Source: Capitella teleta
Taxonomy: Eukaryota > Annelida > Polychaeta > Capitellidae
Length of the DNA stretch: 64,000 nucleotides
Reading direction: 5' to 3'
Assembly: GCA_000328365.1 (NCBI GenBank)
Contig: KB302198.1
Coordinates: 235,511-299,510, forward strand
Of the stretch, positions 1 to 8,375 are shown in pieces (position 1 is the stretch's first letter; the number at the start of each line of letters is the position of its first letter). The notes beneath the pieces were generated by a model that worked only from the letters and a program-made list of their open reading frames with translations, made no database searches and was not told where the DNA came from. A program made the position numbers and the translations under genes.

Positions 1-150
1 GCCTGGAGTTGGATACTACTGTCTATAATGGCATGCATGATACAGAACTCTTAAAATTAATCAAAAAGCGCAGGGGGAAACCCCAGTCCCATGCATCTGT
101 TTAGGTGCTGTATGGGTTGGGTGGAGCCATAAAACCCAATCATGCCTCAC
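1..150 (+). repeat. Diverged SINE body fragment (window SINE family 1)
   Basis: The stretch shares the body of the SINE family seen intact at 20185-20520 and 37321-37666: the segments around 'tactactgtctat', 'agggggaaacccc' and 'gggtggagcc' occur in the same order and spacing. It is cut by the window edge and more diverged than the other copies, so it is probably an older insertion. No tRNA-like head is present in the part that can be seen. Confidence 0.7.
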
Positions 151-484
151 TGAGCTAGATTAAATAATTGTCTGGGACATATCCCACCAAGTCTGTCAGC
201 GTGTGTGTCACACAATTAAACAATTAATGAGAAATGTCATCTTCCTATCTGAATTTCAATGCAGAACAATAGGTATTTTTGGAGATGGATATGAATTGAA
301 ACATGAACATTTCACTAATTATTGGCATTGACAAATTGCATGTATATATCACATTCATTTGTTCCCGCCGTACAGAGCATGCATCTACAATGATGTGGGG
401 AGATGATGGAGATATATTTGTATACATGTAAGATCTTCCCAGTTATCAGACAATCATCTGCATTGCCCGTCACTCCAGGAGAAT
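151..484. other. No recognisable feature
   Basis: AT-rich non-coding sequence. I see no convincing exon, RNA gene or repeat here. Confidence 0.5.
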
Positions 485-800
485 TTATCAGAATAAAGTC
501 GGGCCATTCCTAAAAACATCAGAAGAGACCTTTAATCTGAAAGGAAGTCGCGGAAATTGATATTTTGCCCAGAGTGTGTTGAACATTTTCAGGAAAGTAG
601 TTTTTTCGTTCAGCTTGACCTGCCAATAACCAGGCTTGGAATCAATCAGAGTAAAGTGCTTGGTTCCGTGTAATTCTGCACTAGTCTTGTTGATGGACCT
701 CACGTGGTACTCATTTCTCTCTATAGCTTTGTTGATGTCACTGGGGTCAAGGCGGAGGCAGATGGATCCATCTGGTTTGCCCACACTGACTGCAGAGTTG
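485..800 (-). mobile_element. Ty3/Gypsy-type LTR retrotransposon fossil (reverse transcriptase piece)
   Basis: The minus strand encodes a short stretch resembling the start of a Ty3/Gypsy pol reverse transcriptase: a KPDGSI-like segment, LDPSDINKAI, then an SGYWQV-like motif (here KPGYWQVKL) and an FPRLPF-like motif. Only this part of pol is visible. I see no LTRs, gag, protease, RNase H or integrase around it. It is a truncated, broken, old relic and not a working element. The family call rests on recognised RT motif order; the age is inferred from its fragmentary state. Confidence 0.75.
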
Positions 801-1437
801 ACCCATTCACTGTGTTGCTTTACTGCAGGGGTCCCCCCACCTCTCAGGGAGAGGGCCTGATAATAAACTCCAGAGTAACCCGCGGGCCAATGATAATAGA
901 TAGAAATACATTTAATTCAAAACTTCCCCCAATTTTGAGCATGCACCGGGTCCTCACCAGGCCAAAATGAAAGTGCTTATTGGAACCAAATCATATATCA
1001 AATGCGAGAGGTACACAACCAGTATAGCGGGGTCCAGGGGCATGTTCCCTCAGGAAAATTTCTCAATTTATTTGGCTAAAACATGCAAATTTGAGACTCT
1101 CAGAATGATGTAAACACAAATAAAATTGTTGGGATGCACTGCTATAATGCTCTGGTGAGAACCCTGGGTCATTGCATGTTAAAGAAGATGTCAGTTATCA
1201 ATGGCTAATGAGGAGATGTCAGGCTTCATTGAACTCAAAGGGAACTTAATTAGGTCTATGGTGACAATTAAGTCGGCACCATTTTAGCTATAAACATGAT
1301 ACTTCTGTCCAGCTCCAACCAGGTTGCTGCCTCGCCATCTTTTTTTTTTTTTTTCAGAGAGAGTATGCCCTAGGACCCCCCCCCTGGTTTGGCTGAACCT
1401 TTGCATTTACATATAAAGACACCATAGATTTGAAGAT
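801..1437. other. No recognisable gene; short T and C homopolymer runs
   Basis: Apart from a T-run near 1340-1354 and a C-run near 1375-1384, nothing is recognisable. It may be further decayed repeat DNA. Confidence 0.45.
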
Positions 1438-1832
1438 TACCGTACGCGTAAATATCTTCGCGGGGAATAATTTGCGCGAAATGCACGAAACTCTATCACC
1501 ATCGCGAATTTAATTCCCCACGAATTTTAGTTTTGACACGGCAGGCTAAACTCCGAATGAGCTGTCTTAATTGCCAGCGGTCGCAATGCATACAAGACGC
1601 AGCGCTAATTGCTTATTTGTTTCTACAGTTGCACAAGTCCTTGAAAGAAAATGTTCGTACCTTATTGGCCTACAATCATTTTGTTGAAATATATTACCCA
1701 GTAATTATAATACGCTGTTCACGTGTGATGTGTTACAAAAACCGTCGATTGCGAACATTGTTATTCGCGAAATGCTAGCAAATAAGTCGATCACCAATAT
1801 TATTCCCCGCGAAGATATTTTTGCGTACGGTA
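1438..1832. mobile_element. Non-autonomous TIR DNA transposon (MITE), TA-flanked
   Basis: Terminal inverted repeats of about 34 bp lie at 1438-1471 and 1799-1832 and match at nearly every position (one or two differences). Each end reads TA followed by CCGTACGC, so the element proper is probably flanked by a TA dinucleotide, as in Tc1/mariner-type insertions. The 395-bp interior encodes no transposase, so it would need an enzyme supplied in trans. The TIRs are seen directly; the superfamily is inferred from the TA flank only. Confidence 0.75.
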
Positions 1833-1890
1833 GCTTGTATATGCACACAGATTTGACATCCCTCGTGAAAAGTGGTCCTTACATGTAGCC

Positions 1891-1920
1891 CGTTACCATG
1901 GCAACCCTGCCATGGTAACG
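1891..1920. promoter_or_regulatory. Palindromic RFX X-box-like pair
   Basis: Two 13-bp arms (cgttaccatggca and its complement) are separated by 4 nt. Each arm with the adjoining loop bases forms an X-box-like site (GTTACCATGGCAAC), the consensus bound by RFX transcription factors. Similar sites recur in this window. Occupancy by RFX is inference. Confidence 0.4.
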
Positions 1921-2066
1921 AGATAATGTAAATGATATACCCAAGAACATAAGAAGTGGAATCAAGCTTTACACAGCAACACAGCAGTGTACAGATGTAT
2001 TGATTGTCTTCCACCAAATCGTCTTCCACCAAGAAGTGCAGAGCAGAGCAAACGAGGTAAAATAAA

Positions 2067-2530
2067 ATGGCTGGCATAATCCGCAGATCCTTTACGCGCC
2101 TTGACAAGAACACATTTACTAAGATGTACAAAGCACTAGTTTACCCTCATCTTGAGTATGCTTCACCAGTTTGGTGCCCGAAGGTGAAAAGGGACATCAC
2201 CGCTGTAGAAACTGAGCAAGAAAGAGCAACCAAATCTGTTCCAGGCTTGGCAAACCTCAGCAACGAAAAGAGACTTAGGGATTGAAGCTGCCAACATCTA
2301 GGTTCTGCAGGCTATGGGGAGAAATAATTGAAACATATAAGATCATGACGACTTCACGACATAGATAGGAGGGAATTCTTTCGGGAGGCGTGTCAGGTTG
2401 GGACAAAAAGACATCATCTGAAGTTGAGCAAGCCATGTAAGGACATCAGCCAAACAGCATACATTCTCTCAGATGGTCATAAATAATTGGAAAATAAGTT
2501 TCTCTGGGATTGGGAGGATCGCCTATACCC
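2067..2530 (+). mobile_element. LINE fragment: C-terminal end of a non-LTR reverse transcriptase ORF
   Basis: The translated frame from 2067 shows the conserved region after the RT domain of CR1/Jockey-type LINEs: IIRRSFTRLDKNTF, then YKALVYPHLEYASPVW and ERATKSVPGL. A frame change near 2280 leads into a LPTSRFCRLWGEIIETYKIMT-like segment, also typical of this region. The 5' part of the element is absent. It is a 5'-truncated, frameshifted copy and surely dead. Confidence 0.8.
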
Positions 2531-3340
2531 GCGCATGCGATCGGACCGAGAATAATGACGAAGATCTGCACACAGAGGCTGTTTCACCAGCCTGCGACCA
2601 GAACCACCTAAGTGAACCTAAGTAATGTCTATGGATTGCACAGTTTTGATTTTGTCGCTTATCTTGCTTTCCGTAGTATGACCGGAAGTCAGAGCACCGT
2701 GCGTCTACCTTTTGTGAACCCCGTCGATTCGCCATAGAACGCCTGCGGATTGCGGCGTCTTTATTTCTGCTTTATTTTCACATCTTAGGTAAGAATTATT
2801 TAGCAATATGTCTGGCGAACATTGCAGTTACTCAGCCACCAGCCCATTCGCTGATCTAGCTCATGTTTGTAACTTTTGATACAAGTTCGAGTCTGCTGTG
2901 AACCTTTTTCTTTGGTCACCGGTTCGTCAACTTCCAGTAGTACTGAAAAGACGATTAAAACTGATTAAAGAAAGTCTGAAGTCAAAATCATCAAAATCCA
3001 GTCTAATGTGCACAGTCACGCTTGCTGTGTGACTATGGTCCCGGCTAGGCTCAAGGTTTACTTGATAAAAATTGACATTTTACCCCATTTAGTCAATTAG
3101 TGGAATCGTGTAATTAGGCCTAAGGGATAATTAACGGGAAGGAGATGGTTATCGTTAGATAAAGAAGTTCAAGGGTTTTCGGAGCCAAATAACCGACGAG
3201 AGGAAGTCGCATTCGGTTATCTGGCTTCAGAATCACAAGAATTTGTTTTTCTGAAGATAACCATAGACTTCCGAGTGACTTAAAGTTAACCGGATTATAC
3301 CACAAAATAAACCTTCAAACTGTAATGAGTCGAGTGACAT
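2531..3340. other. No recognisable gene
   Basis: Non-coding sequence between a LINE tail and the piggyBac relic. Part of it may belong to the 5' side of the piggyBac element, but I could not identify a terminal repeat or flanking TTAA target sites. Confidence 0.4.
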
Positions 3341-4205
3341 CCTTCCTACCATGGACGCCACTGGTCAATAGATCCAGTGTTCGGTGGACACTTTGTGTCA
3401 AAGGTCATGCTTCGTGATCGGTTCGACAAACTCGCGCAGTATCTCCATTCTGGTGACACGACGTTGAACCCTATGCGAGAAGAAGGGAGACACGACAGGC
3501 TGGCCCACGTGTGGACTTTGATGGATGAGATGAACGAGATGTGTGTCTACAGACCACACAGAAACTGCTCCATCGATGAGGCCATGGTGGCATTTAGAGG
3601 ACGGCTCAGTTGGCACCAGTACATACCTGCCAAGCCCACGAAATACGGGATGCAGGTGTGGATGAGAGCAGATCCTAGCAATGGGTTCTGCTCTCAGTTC
3701 CAAGCGTACACCGGCCGCACTGGAAACAGACCAGAGAAGGACAAGTCGTGCGAGACCTTTCAAGATCGCTGGTGGGGACTCGCGTGGTCATCAACATGGG
3801 GAGCTTCTTCACATCCCCAGCAGCACTTCACTTCCCTGCAAAGGAGGCCATCCACGCCTGAGGGACGGAGCGTGTCGACCGCAAGGGACTGCTGCCACCA
3901 GTGTGCCAACAAAAACCGGCAGGGAACCAGCATCATCTACCAAAAGGACAGGCAGCTCATTGGCAGGATAAGAAGACTGTGGACCTGCTATCCACTCAAT
4001 ACAATGAGAGCATGAACGAGCGGTTGACAGCGCAGACTAGCTGCGAAATGATTGTCCCACCTACAGAAAATGCAAGAAGTGCTGCTGGCATTACCTGTTC
4101 TTCCTCCGCTTTGATATCGCCACCGGTAATGCTCACGTTCTGATGAGGGAGTCAGCAGAACACCAGCTGATCTCTATCGGGCTAAGCCTCAGCAGAGGAA
4201 GCGCA
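3341..4205 (+). mobile_element. piggyBac-type DNA transposon, transposase relic
   Basis: The frame from 3377 carries the piggyBac transposase domain: LRDRFDKLAQYLHSGD, DRLAHVWTLMDEMN, then CSIDEAMVAFRGRLSWHQY and PAKPTKYGMQVWMRAD. The SIDE aspartate belongs to the family's conserved catalytic core region. The family pattern then continues in another frame (TGRTGN region onward, FFTSP-like sequence, then WQDKKTVDLLST) and again in a third frame around 4080-4150 (WHYLFFLRFDIATGNAHVL). At least two frameshifts near 3720-3900 and near 4050 make it non-functional. Ends and TTAA duplications were not found. Confidence 0.85.
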
Positions 4206-4326
4206 CGGCCAAAATGAGTTAAATCTCCAGTGTCAATGAATAGTAACATAAGATGCATTTCCTTCTAGAGCAATGTCAATTTCCACCAAGATCAATTGAA
4301 ATTCACCAATATAGCAAACACGCTAG

Positions 4327-4466
4327 AATAAATGACCTTTGACCTGTCTGATCAACATAGATGCAATCATGGATCGTTTTAACATGGATAACTGCGGACA
4401 AAAATTAGAAACTATAGAAAGCGCACATCTGATCTGATCCTGTTTTTAACACATGCATTTTAAGCA
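4327..4466 (+). repeat. Dispersed repeat, copy 1 (inverted partner at 18741-18888)
   Basis: The segment running from AATAAATGACCTTTGACC to GCATTTTAAG is about 85% identical to the reverse complement of 18741-18888. Shared blocks include TAACTGCGGACAAAAATTA and GCACATCTGATCTGATCCTG. No coding potential. It may be part of a MITE or an end of the neighbouring piggyBac family. Confidence 0.75.
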
Positions 4467-4816
4467 CATCGAAATATTTTATGTACTTTTTGCACTTCAA
4501 AAGAAATTAAAAAAAAAAAAAAAAAAAAAATTTATCTGCATATACTGATATAGGCAATAATTAAGCTATTTTTAAACCAGATCATCATAATGTCCAATCA
4601 GCGATTGCGTTATGAAATTGCATTTTGAGATCTTAACATTAGGTGAATGGCGAGAGTGATCTATGCTCTATTTGTTTATTTATATGCGTTCATTATGCAC
4701 GGATTAATCTCTCAAATACACAAGGCTGATTGGCTGGCAGGCTGAGTGGTATAATCATTTATAATGGACCTATTGCCTGCGCTGTATTTCCCAATTCTCA
4801 TGAATTCTGTTTGCAG
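4467..4816. other. A-tract and upstream region / 5' intron of the SR gene
   Basis: Contains an A-run at about 4508-4530. The last 30 bp form a pyrimidine-rich 3' splice site ending in ttgcag at 4816, so a non-coding first exon of the SR gene must lie further upstream. I could not place it. Confidence 0.4.
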
Positions 4817-4817
4817 G

Positions 4818-6879
4818 ATGAGTGGTCGTGTGTACATAGGACGCCTGTCCTATCAGGTCAGGGAGAGGGACGTGGAGCGCTTCTTCAAGGGATACGGCAG
4901 AGTGACCGACATTCTGCTGAAAAATGGCTATGGCTTTGTGGTTAGTGGGCGAGGTTATTGAGTAAATTGCGTGCCAACGCTTTGTGTCATTTTGCAGGAG
5001 TTTGAGGATTACCGTGATGCAGATGACGCTGTCTATGAACTGAACGGCAAGGACCTGATGGGGGACCGTGTGTTGGTGGAGCATGCCAAGGGAACTCCTC
5101 GGGGAGAGGGAAGATCCTCATCCGGAGGCAGAGGCAGTGATCGCGGCGGTGGTGGTGATCGCTACAACAGCTACGCTCCTCCAAGACGCAGTGCCAGAGA
5201 CAGGTTTGCAATCCTTGCAAGAATCTATTCATCCCTAACTCAAATGTTCTTTCAGTAGGTACGGCCCCCCAGTAAGGACACAATACAGACTGGTTGTTGA
5301 GAACCTCTCCTCTCGAGTCAGCTGGCAGGTAACTCACTTAGGATGCGTCTTTATCTGGGGAAACAAACCGCTATACGATGATGCTGAATAATTCTACGCC
5401 CTTGGAGATGTAATGCTGGTCAAGGGCGTTGATTGACTAATGTGTATTGTTCACAGTTGAATGACCAGTTGCCTATTGTTTCTTGCAAGCTCCCCCTGCT
5501 ATGAGGTCATGAGGTCATACGCCTGCAGGCTGCTACTGCTAGAGGGTCCTTGTTCACTGAGGGTCCTCCGTTTGAGAGTGCGAGTGACGAGGGACCTGCT
5601 GCCTGCTGCCTCAGCGGCACAATTTCCTGCTCCTCATTTCGACCTCTGCTCTCTTCCTCACTTCATTCGCCTGAAGTTAGGAAGCGGCTGTCTAAATTTG
5701 CACCCTCCGTTTTCCTCCCTGACAGCGGACCAGCGCGTGTTGTAAAGGGTCATTGGCGTCCTCCTCCTACCGCTCTTAGTCTTTGAGGGGTGGCGCGTTG
5801 GTGAGGTCAGGATGACCGGCAGGGGCGTCTCGCTTGTGTATCCATTAGAAATCAGATCAGTCCCTCAGGTAATTATTTTGTTCGCCTGCAGAAAAAAAAA
5901 ACACGTTTTGTGCTTTGTTACTTCTGCCACCAAAATGATGCCCGTCATTTCAGCCTTTGTTCTATCTCCGTAACAACCAACCTTCTTCTTCATGTAAGCT
6001 GAGAACGAAAACAAATTTAAAACTTTTTTTTTTATTCCCAGACTGCGTTGTTGATGTTGTGGCTGGATATAATTTTTCTCCGCCGTTTTACTGATGCTCT
6101 TGTATTTATTGTGTGTTGTGCAGGATTTGAAAGATTACATGCGTCAAGCGGGAGAAGTCACGTACGCTGATGCGCACAAATCAAAGAGGAACGAAGGGTA
6201 TCCGCTCTGAAATGCCTGTGTTCTGGTTCTCATTTTAATTCTCGCTCAGAATTGTTGAGTTTGCCACACGCTCTGACATGGACAACGCCATTCGCAAGCT
6301 GAACAAGACTGAAATCAACGGCAAGCGTATTACGCTGGTTGAAGACCGTCCCAGCAGCAGAGGCAGGCGCAGGTCAGGCTGCCCCCTCCGCTTACCTATC
6401 AGTCCTTGACTTTCTATTTTAACAGCCGCAGCAGATCCAGGTCACGCCGCAGGAGCAGATCAGGCAGCCGCAGCGGATCTCGCAGCCGCAGTCGTCGCAG
6501 CTCACGATCGCGATCCCGCAGCAAGAGTCGTAGTCGCAGCAAATCTCGATCAAAGACCCCGAAATCACGATCACGCTCCCCTCGGTCCAAGTCACGCAGC
6601 CGATCGAAATCCAAGAGCAAATCCAAGAGCAGAAGCCGAAGCAGGAGTCCACGCTCAAGGAGCAGAAGTAAGTCACCCATGCAGAGGGACGAGGAAGTCG
6701 CTTTGAACGGCAACGGAAACGACAAGGATGACGATGACATGCTGCCCCCTGCCGCAGTGGCCGATCTCCCTGCAATGGACGATGACGATGCTCCCAGGGA
6801 CGCTCGTGACGAAGACAAGAGTCCCGCGAGGGAACAGGCGAAAGGCTCCGATGATGACGACGACAAAGCTGATGATTAA
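4818..6879 (+). CDS. SRSF4/5/6-like: Serine/arginine-rich splicing factor, SRSF4/5/6 (B52) type
   Basis: Nuclear pre-mRNA splicing factor that binds exonic enhancers through two RRMs and contacts the spliceosome through an RS tail. Coding exons: 4818-4940, 4998-5203, 5256-5328, 6124-6197, 6250-6372, 6426-6879 (1053 nt, 350 aa, all phases consistent). RRM1 at about residues 4-72 has RNP2 VYIGRL and RNP1 NGYGFVEF. A Gly/Arg/Ser-rich linker follows. RRM2 at about 105-180 carries the family signature SWQDLKD, which is split exactly by intron 3. An RS domain from about 200 has long SR dipeptides and ends in an acidic D-rich tail. Start: Met directly after an AG acceptor, giving MSGRVYIG as in the family. 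Introns are 50-60 bp except intron 3 (795 bp). A polyadenylation signal lies at 7047. The homology call is from recognised family sequence; which paralogue cannot be decided. Confidence 0.95.
5780..5868 (+). other. Possible poison cassette exon in SR intron 3
   Basis: An 89-bp segment is bounded by a pyrimidine-rich acceptor (ctcctaccgctcttag, ending 5779) and a CAG|GTAATT donor at 5868/5869, inside the only long intron of the SR gene. Intron 3 is phase 0, so inclusion would read twelve codons into an in-frame TGA at 5813-5815. SR genes are known to autoregulate through such nonsense-mediated-decay exons. The splice sites and stop are seen; use as an exon is inference. Confidence 0.35.
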
Positions 6880-7046
6880 TTGACTCACCACACTGTGGTT
6901 TTTAACCTGCCCCTCCTAATTGTGTTTCTGCGTAATTTTTGTGAATGTGTGTCTTTTTCTTTTTCTCGTCTGTCGTTAGTCGTAATTGTTGTTTTCTTCT
7001 GTGCATTGCAGGTCATTAATAAGTTTGTATGATAATCGAGAATAAT

Positions 7047-7052
7047 AATAAA
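7047..7052 (+). terminator. Polyadenylation signal AATAAA of the SR gene
   Basis: AATAAA within an AATAAT repeat 168 nt after the SR stop codon, before the next gene begins. Confidence 0.6.
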
Positions 7053-7277
7053 AATTCCTACTTGTACACTGTAGTTGTGATTTTGAGGGTTTTTTTTAAT
7101 GAGTTCTTACGTCGATTGGTTATGAACTGTGTTTATAGGTGAGTGGTTTCTTATTCATTCTGAATTCTTAGTATTAATATATTTTTTTTTATCTTCAGGC
7201 TTTTTCCTGGAAAATCCTCATTTTCTCAATTGGTGAGTTTCTTCTTTCTCTTTTAATATTTTCAGTTTTGGATACTT

Positions 7278-7338
7278 TGCCATGATGTTTTCATCTTTCG
7301 GGGCTGATAACTGAATGATAACTTATTTTGCTGAGCAA
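7278..7338 (+). ncRNA. C/D-box snoRNA, copy 1 (subfamily A), 28S guide
   Basis: Box C-like ATGATGT at 7282-7288, D' CTGA at 7304-7307, C' ATGATAA at 7315-7321, D CTGA at 7331-7334, with a terminal stem TTGC/GCAA. The guide before D' (CATCTTTCGGG) is complementary to the conserved 28S segment CCCGAAAGATG. By the fifth-nucleotide rule it would direct 2'-O-methylation of the G in CCCGAAAG. SNORD32/SNORD51 guides use the same rRNA segment in other animals. No target is evident for the guide before D. Confidence 0.85.
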
Positions 7339-7506
7339 TTGTAATATTTTTCTTGTTTATGTAATTAGCTGCCTCTTTCTGAACGTGCTTTGCTTCGTTT
7401 TACAGATTTTTGCTTTCTGGGGAAATGTACTGAAGGGAAGATACTCCAATTCAGCCCTCATCCTGTGCAAGGTAATTTTGTGTCCTTTAGTCTTAATTAT
7501 TTCTCT

Positions 7507-7568
7507 CTGCCATGATGTTTTCATCTTTCGGGGCTGATAACTGAATGATAACTTTTTTTGCTGAGCAT
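7507..7568 (+). ncRNA. C/D-box snoRNA, copy 2 (subfamily A), 28S guide
   Basis: Nearly identical to copy 1: C at 7512-7518, D' at 7534-7537, C' at 7545-7551, D at 7561-7564, stem TGC/GCA. D ends 74 nt before the acceptor at 7638. It carries the same CATCTTTCGGG guide toward 28S CCCGAAAGATG. Confidence 0.85.
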
Positions 7569-7723
7569 TCTAACTTTTCTTTCAATCCTTGATCAAATAT
7601 TTTTGCCGAATTCTCAACTTATTCCAATATCCTTGCAGCGTTGCTCTACCAACTTTCTGGTGTATCAAAGATTTCCACCCAAGAGGTAAATAATATTTCT
7701 TGCTATGTTATTTTCTTATCATA

Positions 7724-7785
7724 ATGCTGTGATGTTTTCATCTTTCGGGGCTGATAACTGATCGATAACATATTTTGCTGAGCAC
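7724..7785 (+). ncRNA. C/D-box snoRNA, copy 3 (subfamily A), 28S guide
   Basis: C box GTGATGT at 7729-7735, D' CTGA at 7751-7754, a slightly changed C' (TCGATAA) near 7762-7768, D CTGA at 7778-7781, stem TGC/GCA. The guide CATCTTTCGGG is unchanged although flanks and C' have drifted, which suggests constraint on the guide. Confidence 0.83.
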
Positions 7786-7947
7786 CTCATCGTTACTGTT
7801 CTATAGTTCCATTAAGTTTTCTTCCGTTATTTAAATTCTCATTTTTTGTTTTGCAGATGTGATTCTGTCGCTTAGGATGCATGCGTTGGTCTATTCTGTC
7901 GTAGGAGGTGGGCATTATTCTTAAGATTATCTCGGTCAATATTTAAA

Positions 7948-8012
7948 TGCAATGATGTTATCTTTTACCATCTTTCGACTGATATCAAGATGTTAACCCT
8001 TAGACTGAGCTC
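7948..8012 (+). ncRNA. C/D-box snoRNA, copy 4 (subfamily B), SNORD32/51-like
   Basis: C box ATGATGT at 7952-7958, D' CTGA at 7979-7982, C'-like AGATGTT near 7988-7994, D CTGA at 8005-8008. The guide before D' (TACCATCTTTCG) is placed so that the fifth base from D' pairs with the second A of CGAAAGATGG. That is the A methylated under SNORD32/SNORD51 (human 28S Am1511). The guide before D (CCCTTAGA) matches 28S TCTAAGGG over 8 bp. Confidence 0.85.
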
Positions 8013-8170
8013 ACTCTTATAAATTATTATTCTTTGTTTGAGTTTTCATAATTTAATTATTCTTTTCTGTTTTTACAGAGTCGTTTAGCAGAATGGTCAT
8101 TCTGGTGCTTTGCGAGTCTTTTCTTTTGTGGAAGGTGGGCTTTTGTTTATTGTCTCTGCGTTGATTCGTG

Positions 8171-8235
8171 TGCAATGATGTTATCTTTTACCATCTTTCG
8201 ACTGATATCAAGATGATAACCCTTAGACTGAGTTA
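8171..8235 (+). ncRNA. C/D-box snoRNA, copy 5 (subfamily B), SNORD32/51-like
   Basis: C at 8175-8181, D' CTGA at 8202-8205, C' GATGATA near 8212-8218, D CTGA at 8228-8231. Both guides are the same as in copy 4: TACCATCTTTCG before D' and ACCCTTAGA before D. D ends 76 nt before the acceptor at 8307. Confidence 0.85.
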
Positions 8236-8354
8236 TTTGTGACAGTAATTTATTTCAGGAATTTTTTCTCAATGAAATTTCAAAATCATCTTTTTTTCTC
8301 CCCTCAGATTTTTGGTGGTCTGCCTTGGATTCGGTTTTCAAATTTGTGTTTGTG

Positions 8355-8360
8355 AATAAA
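8355..8360 (+). terminator. Polyadenylation signal AATAAA of the snoRNA host gene
   Basis: AATAAA 47 nt into the last exon of the host transcript. Confidence 0.6.
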
Positions 8361-8375
8361 TTAATTCATGTTTGT

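Larger units (their letters stand above)
7199..8375 (+). ncRNA. Spliced non-coding snoRNA host gene with five C/D snoRNAs
   Basis: Six short exons are defined by clean splice sites: 7199-7232, 7406-7471, 7639-7685, 7857-7907, 8079-8134 and 8308 to about 8375, with an AATAAA at 8355. An earlier exon ending at 7138 (donor AG|GTGAGT, then a 60-bp intron) is possible; alternatively transcription starts at the C-plus-pyrimidine tract at 7200, which looks like a 5'TOP. The exons have no conserved or continuous reading frame. Each of the five introns contains one C/D snoRNA whose D box ends 70-76 nt before the acceptor, the spacing known for intron-encoded animal snoRNAs. The organisation matches vertebrate UHG/GAS5-type hosts whose spliced RNA has no protein product. 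It starts only about 90-150 bp after the SR poly(A) signal. Confidence 0.85.

Noticed and set aside
6414-6866. Long minus-strand frames opposite the SR protein tail
   Set aside because: They are mirror images of the RS-dipeptide repeat in the real exon and have no independent support.
7278-8235. CRISPR-like array from the repeated snoRNA units
   Set aside because: The repeats are C/D snoRNAs with internal boxes in separate introns; spacers are exons. This is a eukaryotic gene.
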